This document shows positions 25,652 through 33,513 of a stretch of 64,000 bases of DNA, piece after piece. The stretch is taken from the NCBI RefSeq assembly GCF_009184865.1, contig NZ_CP045096.1, positions 7,688,001 to 7,752,000 on the forward strand, in the 5' to 3' direction. The stretch comes from Streptomyces phaeolivaceus (lineage in GTDB: Bacteria; Actinomycetota; Actinomycetes; Streptomycetales; Streptomycetaceae). The position numbers and the translations under genes were made by a program. The notes under the pieces are model-generated. The model saw only the letters and a list, made by a program, of their open reading frames with translations, was not told the origin of the DNA and made no database searches. Position 1 is the stretch's first letter; every line of letters starts with the position of its first letter.

Positions 25652-26460
25652 CCACCACCCCGGGAGCCCCCGCCCGCCGCAACCAGGCGTCCTCGCTGCG
25701 CCGGGCGCTCACCGTCCTGGAGTACATCCGCGACCACGCCGGCAACGGCCGGGGCATCTCGCTGACCCGGCTCGCCGAGGAACTCGGCATCAACAAGAGC
25801 ACGGTGCTGCGGCTCGCCGCGCCGCTCCTGGAGGCCGATCTGCTGGTCCGTGACCGGGAGACGGGGTGGTTCCGGCTCGGGCACGGCACGCTGCGGCTCG
25901 GCCAGGCCTATCTGTCCTCGCTCGATCTGCGGACCGTGGCCACCGAGCCGCTGCGGCTGCTCCAGCACGCGGTGGGGGAGACCTGCCACCTGGTGGTGTA
26001 CGAGGCGCCGGACATCGTCTACATCGACAAGGTCGAGAACGAGACCAACGTCCGGATGGCCTCCCGGGTCGGCAGCCGGGTCCCCGCCTATCGCACCGCC
26101 GTGGGCAAGGCCATCCTCGCCTGGCTGGGGGAGGAGGAGTTCCGGGTGGTGGTCGCCGCCGGGATGCCGCCGGTCACCGCGCACACGACCACCGATCCGC
26201 AGCGGCTGCGCGTCGAACTGGACCGGGTCCGCCGACAGGGCTACGCCATCGACGACCGGGAGAACGAGCCCGAGGTGCGGTGTGTGGCCGCGCCCGTGTT
26301 CGACCACACGGACGCGGCGGTCGGCGCGGTGAGTGTCTCCGGGCTCACCACGCGGATGACTCCGGCGCGGGTGCGGGAGGTGGGGCCGATGGTGGTGCGC
26401 ACGGGGTTGGAGATCTCGCATGTGCTGGGGTCTTCGCGGGTGCGGGACGGGGGGCGGTGA
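25648..26460 (+). CDS. IclR family transcriptional regulator
   Basis: 270 residues: N-terminal winged helix (SSLRRALTVLEYIRDHAGNGRGISLTRLAEELGINKSTVLRL, about residues 15-58) and C-terminal IclR effector domain with VAAPVFDHTDAAVGAVSVSG near the end, the usual ligand-loop region. ATGA overlap with the hydrolase gene makes it the last gene of the tight operon, so it probably regulates the operon itself through the region upstream of 19080. Effector unknown. Confidence 0.9.
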   Translation: MTTTPGAPARRNQASSLRRALTVLEYIRDHAGNGRGISLTRLAEELGINKSTVLRLAAPLLEADLLVRDRETGWFRLGHGTLRLGQAYLSSLDLRTVATEPLRLLQHAVGETCHLVVYEAPDIVYIDKVENETNVRMASRVGSRVPAYRTAVGKAILAWLGEEEFRVVVAAGMPPVTAHTTTDPQRLRVELDRVRRQGYAIDDRENEPEVRCVAAPVFDHTDAAVGAVSVSGLTTRMTPARVREVGPMVVRTGLEISHVLGSSRVRDGGR

Positions 26461-26504
26461 CGGGGGTGCCGTGAACTCCGCTGTCGGTTGGCTGACTCGC
26501 CGTT

Positions 26505-26569
26505 GTGGCTGGTCGCGCCCACGCGGCGGAGCCGCATAGCGAAACAGTCCCGCGCCCCTGATGGGGCGC
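26505..26569 (+). repeat. Dispersed element copy 2 with adjoining hairpin
   Basis: 26505-26526 is identical to 18452-18473. It is followed by GCGGAGCCGC and a 7-bp hairpin GCGCCCC/GGGGCGC (26552-26558 with 26563-26569). The element lies between the IclR gene and the next gene, where the hairpin may act as a weak terminator. Confidence 0.6.
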
Positions 26570-26592
26570 CTGCCCGCTTGAACAGGAGCCCC

Positions 26593-27885
26593 ATGAAAAG
26601 CCCTTCCTCCGCCGCCTCCACCTACGTCTTCGTCGAGGACCTGCGTGCCGAAGGCGTCGACGCCGTGCTCGATCGGATTCTCGGTGGCTACGGCTGTGAC
26701 ACGGTCACCGTCGCCGCCGCCTATCACCGGGCCCGGGACGTCACCCCGCACGGGCCGGCGCGGGTCACCCTGCGCCGCGACGGGACCCATTTCGTGCCGC
26801 CGGTCGAACTGTTCGCGGGGCTGCGGCTGGTGCCTCCCGTGCGGGCGGGGGCTGAGGAGGAGCCGTTGAGTGAGCTGCGCCGGCGTACGGCGGAGCGGGG
26901 GGCGGCGCTGCACGGCTGGACCGTGTTCCTGCACAACACCACGCTGGGGCTCGCGCACCCCGACGTCACCCAGCTGAACTGCTTCGGCGACCGTGCCGCC
27001 CCGGCCGACCTCTGCCCGGCGCACCCGGACGTACGGGCGTACGCCGTGGCGCTGGCGCGCTCGGTGGCGCGCGCCGGGGTGGACGCGGTGGTCGCCGAGT
27101 CCCTGCACTACGGCATCTTCGGCCACGGGTACCACCACGAGCGCGCCTTCGTGACGCTGGGCCCGCTGGAGGAGTTCCTGCTCGGGCTCTGTTTCTGCCC
27201 GTACTGCGGGGAGCGCGCGGAGGCCGCCGGGGCGGACGCGGAAGCCGCGCGCGCCGAGGCCGCCCGGCTGGTGGGCCGGGTGCTCGACGGGGCGGAACCG
27301 TGGCTCACGGGCGCGGCGGACCCGGGAGCCAAGGTCGGGGTGGACCCGGGGTCCACGGTCGGGGCCGACCCGCGTTCCCTGACCGTGGCGGACCTTCCCG
27401 AGGCCGTCGCCGTCTACGTCCGGACCCGTACCGACACCGTCACCTCGCTCGCCGCGGCCGTGGCCGACGCGGTGGCGGAGGAGGGGGCGCGGCTGGTCTT
27501 CCTCGATCTGACCGGGGCGGTGAAGGGGTACGCGGACGGCCGGCCGACGGGCGCGCTCGCCGTCGACGAGGCCTGGCGGATCGGTGTCGACGCGGCGGCC
27601 GTCGGCGCCGTCGTCCCCGGCTACGCCGTGCTCGCGTACGCCCGGGAACCCGAGCGGATCGCGGCCGACATCACCGCCTACCGGGCGGCCCTGCCGGACG
27701 GCTGCTCCCTGCGGGCCGTGCTGCGCCCGGGAGTTCCGGACACGGACTCCGCCGAGCGCCTGGCGGTGAAGACCGCGGCGGCCACCGGACCCGGCGGGGC
27801 AGACGCCGTGGACTTCTACCACTACGGACTCGTCCCGTTCCCGGTGCTTGACCGCATCCCGCTCGCGCTCGCGGCGAGGCGCTGA
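26593..27885 (+). CDS. Uncharacterised protein, TIM-barrel/glycoside-hydrolase-like
   Basis: 430 residues, cytoplasmic, no signal peptide. I do not recognise a named family. Visible features: an early VTVAAAYHRARDV strand, LFAGLRLVPPV, WTVFLHNTTLG, QLNCFGDRAAPADLCPAHPDVR, AGVDAVVAESLHYG and LCFCPYCGERAEAAG, a succession of short beta strands each followed by a helix as in (beta/alpha)8 barrels; CFCPYC is reminiscent of the C-x-C-P-x-C segment in uncharacterised glycoside-hydrolase-like proteins. Glu of VVAESLHYG and Asp of FLDLTG are at strand ends where catalytic acids would lie. AGGAG 4 nt before the ATG. It follows the importer cassette after 132 nt and may be its last enzyme. Confidence 0.6.
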   Translation: MKSPSSAASTYVFVEDLRAEGVDAVLDRILGGYGCDTVTVAAAYHRARDVTPHGPARVTLRRDGTHFVPPVELFAGLRLVPPVRAGAEEEPLSELRRRTAERGAALHGWTVFLHNTTLGLAHPDVTQLNCFGDRAAPADLCPAHPDVRAYAVALARSVARAGVDAVVAESLHYGIFGHGYHHERAFVTLGPLEEFLLGLCFCPYCGERAEAAGADAEAARAEAARLVGRVLDGAEPWLTGAADPGAKVGVDPGSTVGADPRSLTVADLPEAVAVYVRTRTDTVTSLAAAVADAVAEEGARLVFLDLTGAVKGYADGRPTGALAVDEAWRIGVDAAAVGAVVPGYAVLAYAREPERIAADITAYRAALPDGCSLRAVLRPGVPDTDSAERLAVKTAAATGPGGADAVDFYHYGLVPFPVLDRIPLALAARR

Positions 27886-28045
27886 ACCCGTGGTCGTATT
27901 CCGGTCCGTGTCAGGCGAATCGCGGCGGACGGGCGGCGGGAAATTCGTGGCGACCCTGTGGAGATAGTGCGATCGTCTGCCGCGCGGTGGCGCTTTATCC
28001 GTCTTTCGGTGTCGATTCAGACCTCATGGATCGGTGGACGAAGGG

Positions 28046-28074
28046 TTGCGGCGATATCCGTCGTGCCGTAGTTA
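28046..28074 (+). promoter_or_regulatory. Promoter placing the YceI ATG at the transcript start
   Basis: TTGCGG (28046-28051), 17-nt spacer, TAGTTA (28069-28074). The ATG of the YceI gene is 9 nt downstream and has no ribosome site, which fits a leaderless mRNA. The rest of 27886-28045 shows nothing recognisable. Confidence 0.6.
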
Positions 28075-28082
28075 CGTGACTC

Positions 28083-28742
28083 ATGAACCTGTTCACCCGT
28101 GCTGCGTCGCTGCGCCGCCCGGCAGCCCCCACAGCCTCACAACTCCCCCACGAGTCCCGGGCTTTCGCTTCCCACGGCCCGTCCGATCCCGCTCTGGCGA
28201 TGCTGACCGGTGAATGGATGATCGACGCGGCGCACAGCCGAATCGGTTTCTCCGTCCGGCACGCCCTGGTGACGACCGTGCGCGGGGCGTTCACCGAGTT
28301 TCAGAGCCGTCTCTACTTCGACGGTCGAGATCCCGCTCGTTCACGGGCCGAAATAGTGATGTCCACGGCTTCCGTCGACACCGGAGTGGAACAGCGCGAC
28401 GCCCATCTGACGGGCCGCGACTTCCTCGATGCCGCCACCTATCCACGAATGCGCTTCGTGAGTACGGCGGTACGTCTCGTGGGCGACGACGTCTACCGCA
28501 TGGCCGGTGAACTCACCATCAAGGGCATCACCCGTCCCGTCGATCTGGAACTCACCTACATAGGTCACGTCATGGACCCGTTCGGATACGAGCGGGTCGG
28601 TTTCGACGGGACGACCACCATCAATCGTTCCGAATGGGGCCTCACCTACAACCAGCGGCTCGCGGAGGGCGGTGCCATGGTGAGCGAGAAGGTGCGCCTG
28701 CAGTTCGACATCGCCGCGATCCGCTCGATTCCCGGCGGCTGA
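28083..28742 (+). CDS. YceI family protein
   Basis: 219 residues. The YceI lipocalin-like beta-barrel starts at about residue 40 with GEWMIDAAHSRIGFSVRHALVTTVRGAF and continues with DVYRMAGELTIKGITRPVDLEL and WGLTYNQRLAEGGAMVSEKVRLQFDI, all hallmark strands. YceI proteins bind isoprenoid-type lipids; the role in Streptomyces is unknown. The first 38 residues are polar and lack a signal peptide, so the protein is probably cytoplasmic. Probably leaderless. Followed by a perfect terminator. Confidence 0.9.
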   Translation: MNLFTRAASLRRPAAPTASQLPHESRAFASHGPSDPALAMLTGEWMIDAAHSRIGFSVRHALVTTVRGAFTEFQSRLYFDGRDPARSRAEIVMSTASVDTGVEQRDAHLTGRDFLDAATYPRMRFVSTAVRLVGDDVYRMAGELTIKGITRPVDLELTYIGHVMDPFGYERVGFDGTTTINRSEWGLTYNQRLAEGGAMVSEKVRLQFDIAAIRSIPGG

Positions 28743-28761
28743 CGGCCCGTTCCGCTCGCCC

Positions 28762-28793
28762 GTGGGGGCCCCGGCAGCTGCCGGGGCCCCCAC
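28762..28793 (+). terminator. Terminator after the YceI gene
   Basis: A 32-nt perfect palindrome (16-bp arms, GTGGGGGCCCCGGCAG and its complement) followed by TTTTG, one of the few in this window with a short U-run. Confidence 0.92.
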
Positions 28794-28795
28794 TT

Positions 28796-28809
28796 TTGAA
28801 CGCGTTCAA
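28796..28809. promoter_or_regulatory. Perfect operator-like palindrome TTGAACGCGTTCAA
   Basis: A 14-nt perfect palindrome three nt after the terminator and 21 nt before the ATG of the next gene. Such short perfect dyads are typical TetR-family operators, and repression here would block the small membrane-protein gene. No TetR gene is in the window, so the regulator would act in trans. Confidence 0.5.
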
Positions 28810-28830
28810 GGAGGGGCGTACGCTCACCGC

Positions 28831-29379
28831 ATGAGCGACAGAGCCGCCCTGTTGAAGGGCATCCGCGCATGGCTGGTCTTCTTCGTCGTCTGTCTGGTGC
28901 TGAGCGGCGCCACGGCGTTCCCCCTGGTCCACGAACTGCGCTGGACCGAGGAGGCGCTGCGGTCGCTGTCCGTCGGGGACCACCTCCCGGCGCTCACGGA
29001 ATGGATCGCACGCGTCCGCGCGGGGCTCGACGAGGCCGACGCCGAGTACCCCTTCCTCCTCTACGGCACGGACTGGCTGGCCTTCGCCCACCTCGTGATC
29101 GCCGTGGCCTTCTACGGCCCCTACCGCGACCCGGTCCGCAACATCTGGATCATCGAGTTCGGCATGATCGCCTGCGCCGGCATCATCCCGCTGGCCCTGA
29201 TCTGCGGGCCGATCCGGGACATCCCGTTCTGGTGGACGGTGATCGACATGTCGTTCGGGATCTTCGGGGTGATCCCGCTGTACGTCGTCCGGCGGCGGAT
29301 CAAGCGGCTGGAGGCGCTCACCGGCGGATGGGACGGCGAGAAAACTGTTATCCCGGCCGCCTCCACACCGTCTCCGTAG
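28831..29379 (+). CDS. Conserved four-helix membrane protein
   Basis: 182 residues with four clear hydrophobic segments: about 13-33, 84-100 (WLAFAHLVIAVAFYG), 108-128 (IWIIEFGMIACAGIIPLALI) and 135-155 (WWTVIDMSFGIFGVIPLYVV), ending in a basic RRRIKRLE. The loop between helices 1 and 2 is acidic and probably outside. No family recognised. AAGGAGGGG at 28808-28816 is the only ribosome site but sits 14 nt from the ATG, further than usual. Probably controlled through the palindrome at 28796. Confidence 0.7.
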   Translation: MSDRAALLKGIRAWLVFFVVCLVLSGATAFPLVHELRWTEEALRSLSVGDHLPALTEWIARVRAGLDEADAEYPFLLYGTDWLAFAHLVIAVAFYGPYRDPVRNIWIIEFGMIACAGIIPLALICGPIRDIPFWWTVIDMSFGIFGVIPLYVVRRRIKRLEALTGGWDGEKTVIPAASTPSP

Positions 29380-29583
29380 GGACCCCCCTGTTTCCCCACG
29401 TACAGGAGCGAGCCGTATGAGCCGTGCGAGCCGTATCAGCCGGGTGAGCGGTGTGAGTGACATGAGGCGTGCGAGGCGTGTGATCTGCGCCTCGGTGGTT
29501 GCCCACGGCACGGGGATGGCTGAGAAGGTACGGGACACGGCCGAGTGAACAGGGTGAGGCCGGCGGGACCGGAGGGAACGTAC

Positions 29584-31296
29584 GTGGACGGGCGGCAGTG
29601 GCGCTCCACCATCGCAGCCGCGCAGGCGGGGGACCGACGCGCCCTCGACGAACTGGTCGAGGGCTGGCTGCCCCTCGTCTACAACATCGTCGGCCGGGCC
29701 CTCAACGGCCACGCCGACGTCGACGACGTCGTGCAGGAGACCATGCTGCGCGCCGTCGACAACCTCGACACGCTGCGCGATCCGGACAGCTTCCGGTCCT
29801 GGCTGGTCGCGATCGCCATGCGGCAGATACGCGACCGGGCACGCCGCCGCACCGCCGACCACCTCGACGACGCCGATGCCCACGGCGCCGCCGACTTCGC
29901 CGAACTGACCGTGCTGCGGCTCCAGTTGGAGGGCCAGCGCAAGGAGGTCGCGGAAGCGGTCCGCTGGCTCGACGACGAGGACCGCCAACTGCTGTCGCTG
30001 TGGTGGCTGGAGGTCGCGGGCGAACTCACCCGGCGTGAACTCGCCGCCGCCGTCGGCATCAGCAGACAGCACGCCGCCGTACGGGTGCAGCGGATGAAGG
30101 CCCGCCTGGAGACCGCGCGCGGTATCGTCCGCGCCCTCGACTCCTCCTGCTCCGACCTGGGCCGGGTCACCGCCCGTTGGAGCGGACGGCCCGACTCGGT
30201 GTGGCGCAAGCGCATCGCCCGGCACATCCGGGGCTGCGGGCGCTGCGACGGCCACGGCCGCCCCGGCGAGGTCCTCGTCCCCGCCGAACGCCTCCTCGTC
30301 GGCCTCGCCCTGGTCCCCGTCCCCGTCGGCTTCACCCTGTCCCTGGCGTTCGGCGGCAAGACCGCCGTCGCCGCGACGGCCGCGACCGCCTCGGTGGGCT
30401 GGTCCGCCAAGATGCTCGGCGTCCTCACCAAGCCCGCCGTCGCGGTGACGGCGGGCGCGACCATCGTCGCCGGGGGCGCGTACGTCGTCACCAAGCCCCC
30501 GGAGGACCGGCCGGCGCAGGCCGCGCCCACCTCACTGAGCACGGCCCGCGAGCCCGCGCCCGCGGCGCCCCGAGGCCCGTCGCCCTCCCCCTCCTCGTCA
30601 CCGTCGTCCTCGCCGTCCCCCTCCGCCTCACCGTCGCCGACGAAGAAGACGGACCTGTACGGCAGCGTCGTCGACGCGGTGGACGAGGCACCGGACCCGG
30701 ACACCCCGCCCGGCGCCCTCCCACGCCGGCCCGAGTCCGGCGTCACCAGCAGCGGCGGTGCGCGGGCCGTGATGAACCACCGCGGCGACAACGTGACCTT
30801 CACGGGCGAGGGTTACGTCCTGGTCCGCTGGCAGATCTCGCCCCAGTACCGGCCCGGCGCCCTGGTCATGCCGGCCTGGACCGGCCTCACGGGCAAGCTC
30901 TTCCACGTCGCCTCGGGCGGTGGCCGCCGCATGGACGACCCGACCTCCGCCGACGGGAAGACCTCCGGCATGGGCGGCCCCGACACCGGCTACACCGTCC
31001 TGCCCGCCGGCACCCAGCAGATGTGGCAGAACGAGTACTTCTACCTCGACGGCACGGTCACCCTCACCCAGAACGAACGCGGCGCCGACTACGGCATCAC
31101 CGTCGCCCCCTCCACCTGGGACGCCGTCACCGAGGACATCACCTACGGCCCCGACCGCGGCGCCCACCGCTACGGCCTCGTCCGCGACGACGGCGAGGAC
31201 TCGGCACCGGTACCGCAGTACGTCACCCGGAAGAAGCCGGCCGACGCCGCGACCGTGGCGCAGCGGTCGGAGGTGCAGGGGGCGCCCAGTGAGTAG
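29584..31296 (+). CDS. ECF sigma factor fused to anti-sigma-like zinc motif, membrane segment and outer domain
   Basis: 570 residues. Sigma-2 region about 15-90 (DVDDVVQETMLRAVDNLDTLRDPDSFRSWL) and sigma-4 about 120-180 with helix-turn-helix LTRRELAAAVGISRQHAAVRVQRMKARL. A C-terminal extension then carries H214xxxC218xxC221, the zinc anti-sigma (ZAS) pattern, hydrophobic stretches at about 236-258 and 283-302, a Pro/Ser linker (310-355) and a roughly 190-residue beta-rich domain that would lie outside the cell. GTG 29584 has GGAGGG 7 nt upstream; GTG 29545 would add 13 residues. Not the last part of a divided pair: no separate anti-sigma gene follows. Probably a one-protein membrane-tethered sigma factor. 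Confidence 0.82.
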   Translation: MDGRQWRSTIAAAQAGDRRALDELVEGWLPLVYNIVGRALNGHADVDDVVQETMLRAVDNLDTLRDPDSFRSWLVAIAMRQIRDRARRRTADHLDDADAHGAADFAELTVLRLQLEGQRKEVAEAVRWLDDEDRQLLSLWWLEVAGELTRRELAAAVGISRQHAAVRVQRMKARLETARGIVRALDSSCSDLGRVTARWSGRPDSVWRKRIARHIRGCGRCDGHGRPGEVLVPAERLLVGLALVPVPVGFTLSLAFGGKTAVAATAATASVGWSAKMLGVLTKPAVAVTAGATIVAGGAYVVTKPPEDRPAQAAPTSLSTAREPAPAAPRGPSPSPSSSPSSSPSPSASPSPTKKTDLYGSVVDAVDEAPDPDTPPGALPRRPESGVTSSGGARAVMNHRGDNVTFTGEGYVLVRWQISPQYRPGALVMPAWTGLTGKLFHVASGGGRRMDDPTSADGKTSGMGGPDTGYTVLPAGTQQMWQNEYFYLDGTVTLTQNERGADYGITVAPSTWDAVTEDITYGPDRGAHRYGLVRDDGEDSAPVPQYVTRKKPADAATVAQRSEVQGAPSE

Positions 31297-31342
31297 GGGT
31301 GGGGGGTTCGTGGGCGGGTGCGGGTGCGGGTGCGGGTGCGTG

Positions 31343-31375
31343 GGGCTTCTCGCGCGGTTCCCCGCGCCCCTGAAA
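31343..31375 (+). repeat. Dispersed GTTCCCCGCGCCCCT repeat, copy A
   Basis: GGGCTTCTCGCGCGGTTCCC and the following GCGCCCCTGAAA, containing the hairpin GCGCGG-TTCC-CCGCGC. Preceded by a GGGTGC-rich run. It lies 46 nt after the sigma-factor gene and 45 nt before the next gene on the same strand, where a transcript end is expected. Confidence 0.8.
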
Positions 31376-31420
31376 GGCACAGCCCACAGGACCCGCGCCC
31401 GCTCCACGTAACCTCTTCCC

Positions 31421-32377
31421 GTGTCAGCCTCTCGCCTGCATCGCGTCGCCGTTCTCGTGCTCGAAGGCGCGAAGCCGCTCGATGTCGGGATTCCCGCGCA
31501 GGTCTTCACGACGCGCGCGAGCATGCCGTACGAGGTGCGGATGTGCGGGGCGACGCCCGGTCTCGTGACCGGCGGGGACGGTCTCGCGTACTACGTCGAC
31601 CACGGCCTCGACGCGCTCGGGTGGGCGGACATCGTCTTCGTCCCCGGGTACCGGTTCCCGGACCGTGACGACCCGCCGCCCGCCGTCGTCGAGGCGCTGA
31701 TCGCCGCCCACGACCGGGGCGCGCGGCTCGCCGCCATCTCGACCGGCGCCTTCGCGCTCGCCGCCACCGGCCTGCTCGACGGCAGACGCGCCACCACGCA
31801 CTGGCACTACACGCGCGCCCTCATGGCGAGGCATCCGCTCGTCCGGGTCGACGAGAACGTGCTGTTCGTCGACGAGGGCAGTGTGCTCACCTCGGCCGGC
31901 GCCGCCTCCGGCATCGACCTGTGCCTGCACATCCTGCGCGGCGACCTCGGCGTGGCCGCGTCCAACCACGCGGCCCGGAGGCTGGTCGCGGCGCCCTATC
32001 GCAGCGGCGGCCAGGCCCAGTACGTGCCGCGCAGTGTGCCGGAGCCGCTCGGCGAACGGTTCGCCGTCACCCGGGAGTGGGCGCTGCACCGGCTCGGCGA
32101 GCCCCTCACCCTCGACATACTGGCGCGGCAGGCCGAGGTCTCGCCGCGCACGTTCTCCCGGCGCTTCGTCGAGGAGACCGGGTACACGCCGATGCAGTGG
32201 GTGATGCGGGCCCGTATCGACCTGGCCCGCGAACTGCTGGAGCGCTCGGAGCGCGGCGTCGAACAGATCGCCGCCGACGTCGGCCTCGGCACCGGCGCGA
32301 ATCTGCGTCTGCACTTCCAGCGCATCCTGGGCACCACCCCGAGCGAGTACCGGCGCACCTTCACCCGGGGCGAGTGA
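31421..32377 (+). CDS. GlxA-like transcriptional regulator (DJ-1/PfpI domain plus AraC HTH)
   Basis: 318 residues. N-terminal DJ-1/PfpI fold to about residue 175 (VAVLVLEGAKPLDVGIPAQVF, GWADIVFVPGYRFPD, LAAISTGAFALAATGLLDGRRATTHW) and a C-terminal double helix-turn-helix of the AraC type from about 215 to the end (LTLDILARQAEVSPRTFSRRFVEETGYTPMQWV...). The nucleophile elbow that is Cys in active DJ-1 proteins is Ser in AAISTGAF, so this half is a sensor, not an enzyme. GTG start. Sits 109 nt before gap on the same strand, so regulation of gap is possible. Confidence 0.9.
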   Translation: MSASRLHRVAVLVLEGAKPLDVGIPAQVFTTRASMPYEVRMCGATPGLVTGGDGLAYYVDHGLDALGWADIVFVPGYRFPDRDDPPPAVVEALIAAHDRGARLAAISTGAFALAATGLLDGRRATTHWHYTRALMARHPLVRVDENVLFVDEGSVLTSAGAASGIDLCLHILRGDLGVAASNHAARRLVAAPYRSGGQAQYVPRSVPEPLGERFAVTREWALHRLGEPLTLDILARQAEVSPRTFSRRFVEETGYTPMQWVMRARIDLARELLERSERGVEQIAADVGLGTGANLRLHFQRILGTTPSEYRRTFTRGE

Positions 32378-32486
32378 TCCGCACCGCGCCGCCTGGCGGG
32401 ATCCTTGTGAACCATGGCGATCCCGCCACTGTCGGCGGCGCCGGGCGCGCGCGAGCCTGGTGGGGAGAAGGGAAGGGACCTCACTC

Positions 32487-33485
32487 ATGACTCGCATCGC
32501 CATCAACGGATTCGGCCGCATCGGACGCAATGTGCTGCGTGCCCTGCTGGAGCGCGACAGCGCCCTGGAGATCGTCGCCGTCAACGACCTCACCGAGCCC
32601 GCCACCCTCGCCCGGCTGCTCGCCTACGACAGCACGGCCGGCCGGCTCGGGCGCCCGGTGACCGTCGACGGGGACACCCTCGTCGTCGACGGCCGCCGGA
32701 TCAAGGTGACCGCCGAGCGCGAACCGGCGAACCTGCCCTGGGCCGAACTCGGCGTGGACATCGTCCTGGAGGCCACCGGCCGCTTCACCTCGGCGAAGGC
32801 CGCCCGCGCCCACCTCGACGCGGGCGCGAGGAAGGTCCTCGTCAGCGCGCCCTCGGACGGCGCCGACATCACGCTCGCGTTCGGCGTCAACACCGACGCC
32901 TACGACCCGGACCTGCACACGATCGTCTCCAACGCCTCCTGCACCACCAACGCGCTCGCGCCGCTCGCCAAGGTCCTCGACGACCTCGCCGGTATCGAGC
33001 ACGGCTTCATGACGACGGTGCACGCCTACACGCAGGAGCAGAACCTCCAGGACGGCCCGCACCGCGACGCCCGCCGCGCCCGCGCCGCCGGCGTGAACAT
33101 CGTGCCGACCACGACCGGCGCCGCCAAGGCGATCGGCCTGGTGCTGCCGAACCTCGACGGCAAGCTGTCGGGCGACTCGATCCGGGTGCCGGTGCCGGTG
33201 GGCTCGATCGTCGAACTCAACACGACCGTCGCCCGCGACGTGACCCGCGACGACGTGCTGGCGGCCTACCGCACGGCTGCGGAGGGCCCGCTCGCCGGTG
33301 TCCTCGAATACTCGGAGGACCCGCTGGTGTCGTCGGACATCGTGGGCAACCCCGCCTCGTCGATCTTCGACTCCGCCCTCACCCGCGTCGAGGGCCGCCA
33401 CGTCAAGGTGGTCGCCTGGTACGACAACGAGTGGGGCTTCTCGAACCGCGTGATCGACACCCTGGAGCTCCTCGCCACCCGCTGA
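32487..33485 (+). CDS. gap: Type I glyceraldehyde-3-phosphate dehydrogenase
   Basis: Converts glyceraldehyde 3-phosphate to 1,3-bisphosphoglycerate with NAD. 332 residues. NAD-binding INGFGRIGRNVLRA at the N-terminus, catalytic Cys152 in SNASCTTNALAPL, His179 in TTVHAYTQ, and WYDNEWGFSNRV at the end. ATG 32487 with an AGGGA purine stretch about 8 nt upstream. No pgk or tpi gene lies beside it, so this is not the glycolytic gap-pgk-tpiA cluster copy; a paralogue controlled by its neighbour GlxA-like regulator is likely. It converges on the phosphodiesterase gene with a 28-nt gap. Confidence 0.95.
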   Translation: MTRIAINGFGRIGRNVLRALLERDSALEIVAVNDLTEPATLARLLAYDSTAGRLGRPVTVDGDTLVVDGRRIKVTAEREPANLPWAELGVDIVLEATGRFTSAKAARAHLDAGARKVLVSAPSDGADITLAFGVNTDAYDPDLHTIVSNASCTTNALAPLAKVLDDLAGIEHGFMTTVHAYTQEQNLQDGPHRDARRARAAGVNIVPTTTGAAKAIGLVLPNLDGKLSGDSIRVPVPVGSIVELNTTVARDVTRDDVLAAYRTAAEGPLAGVLEYSEDPLVSSDIVGNPASSIFDSALTRVEGRHVKVVAWYDNEWGFSNRVIDTLELLATR

Positions 33486-33513
33486 CCCGGCCCTGGCTTC
33501 CCGGGGCGCCGCG

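Noticed and set aside
27886..28045. Intergenic stretch before the YceI gene checked for a small gene or RNA
   Set aside because: AT content is slightly higher, but I find no paired stems, ribosome site or frame longer than a few dozen codons with Streptomyces codon bias.
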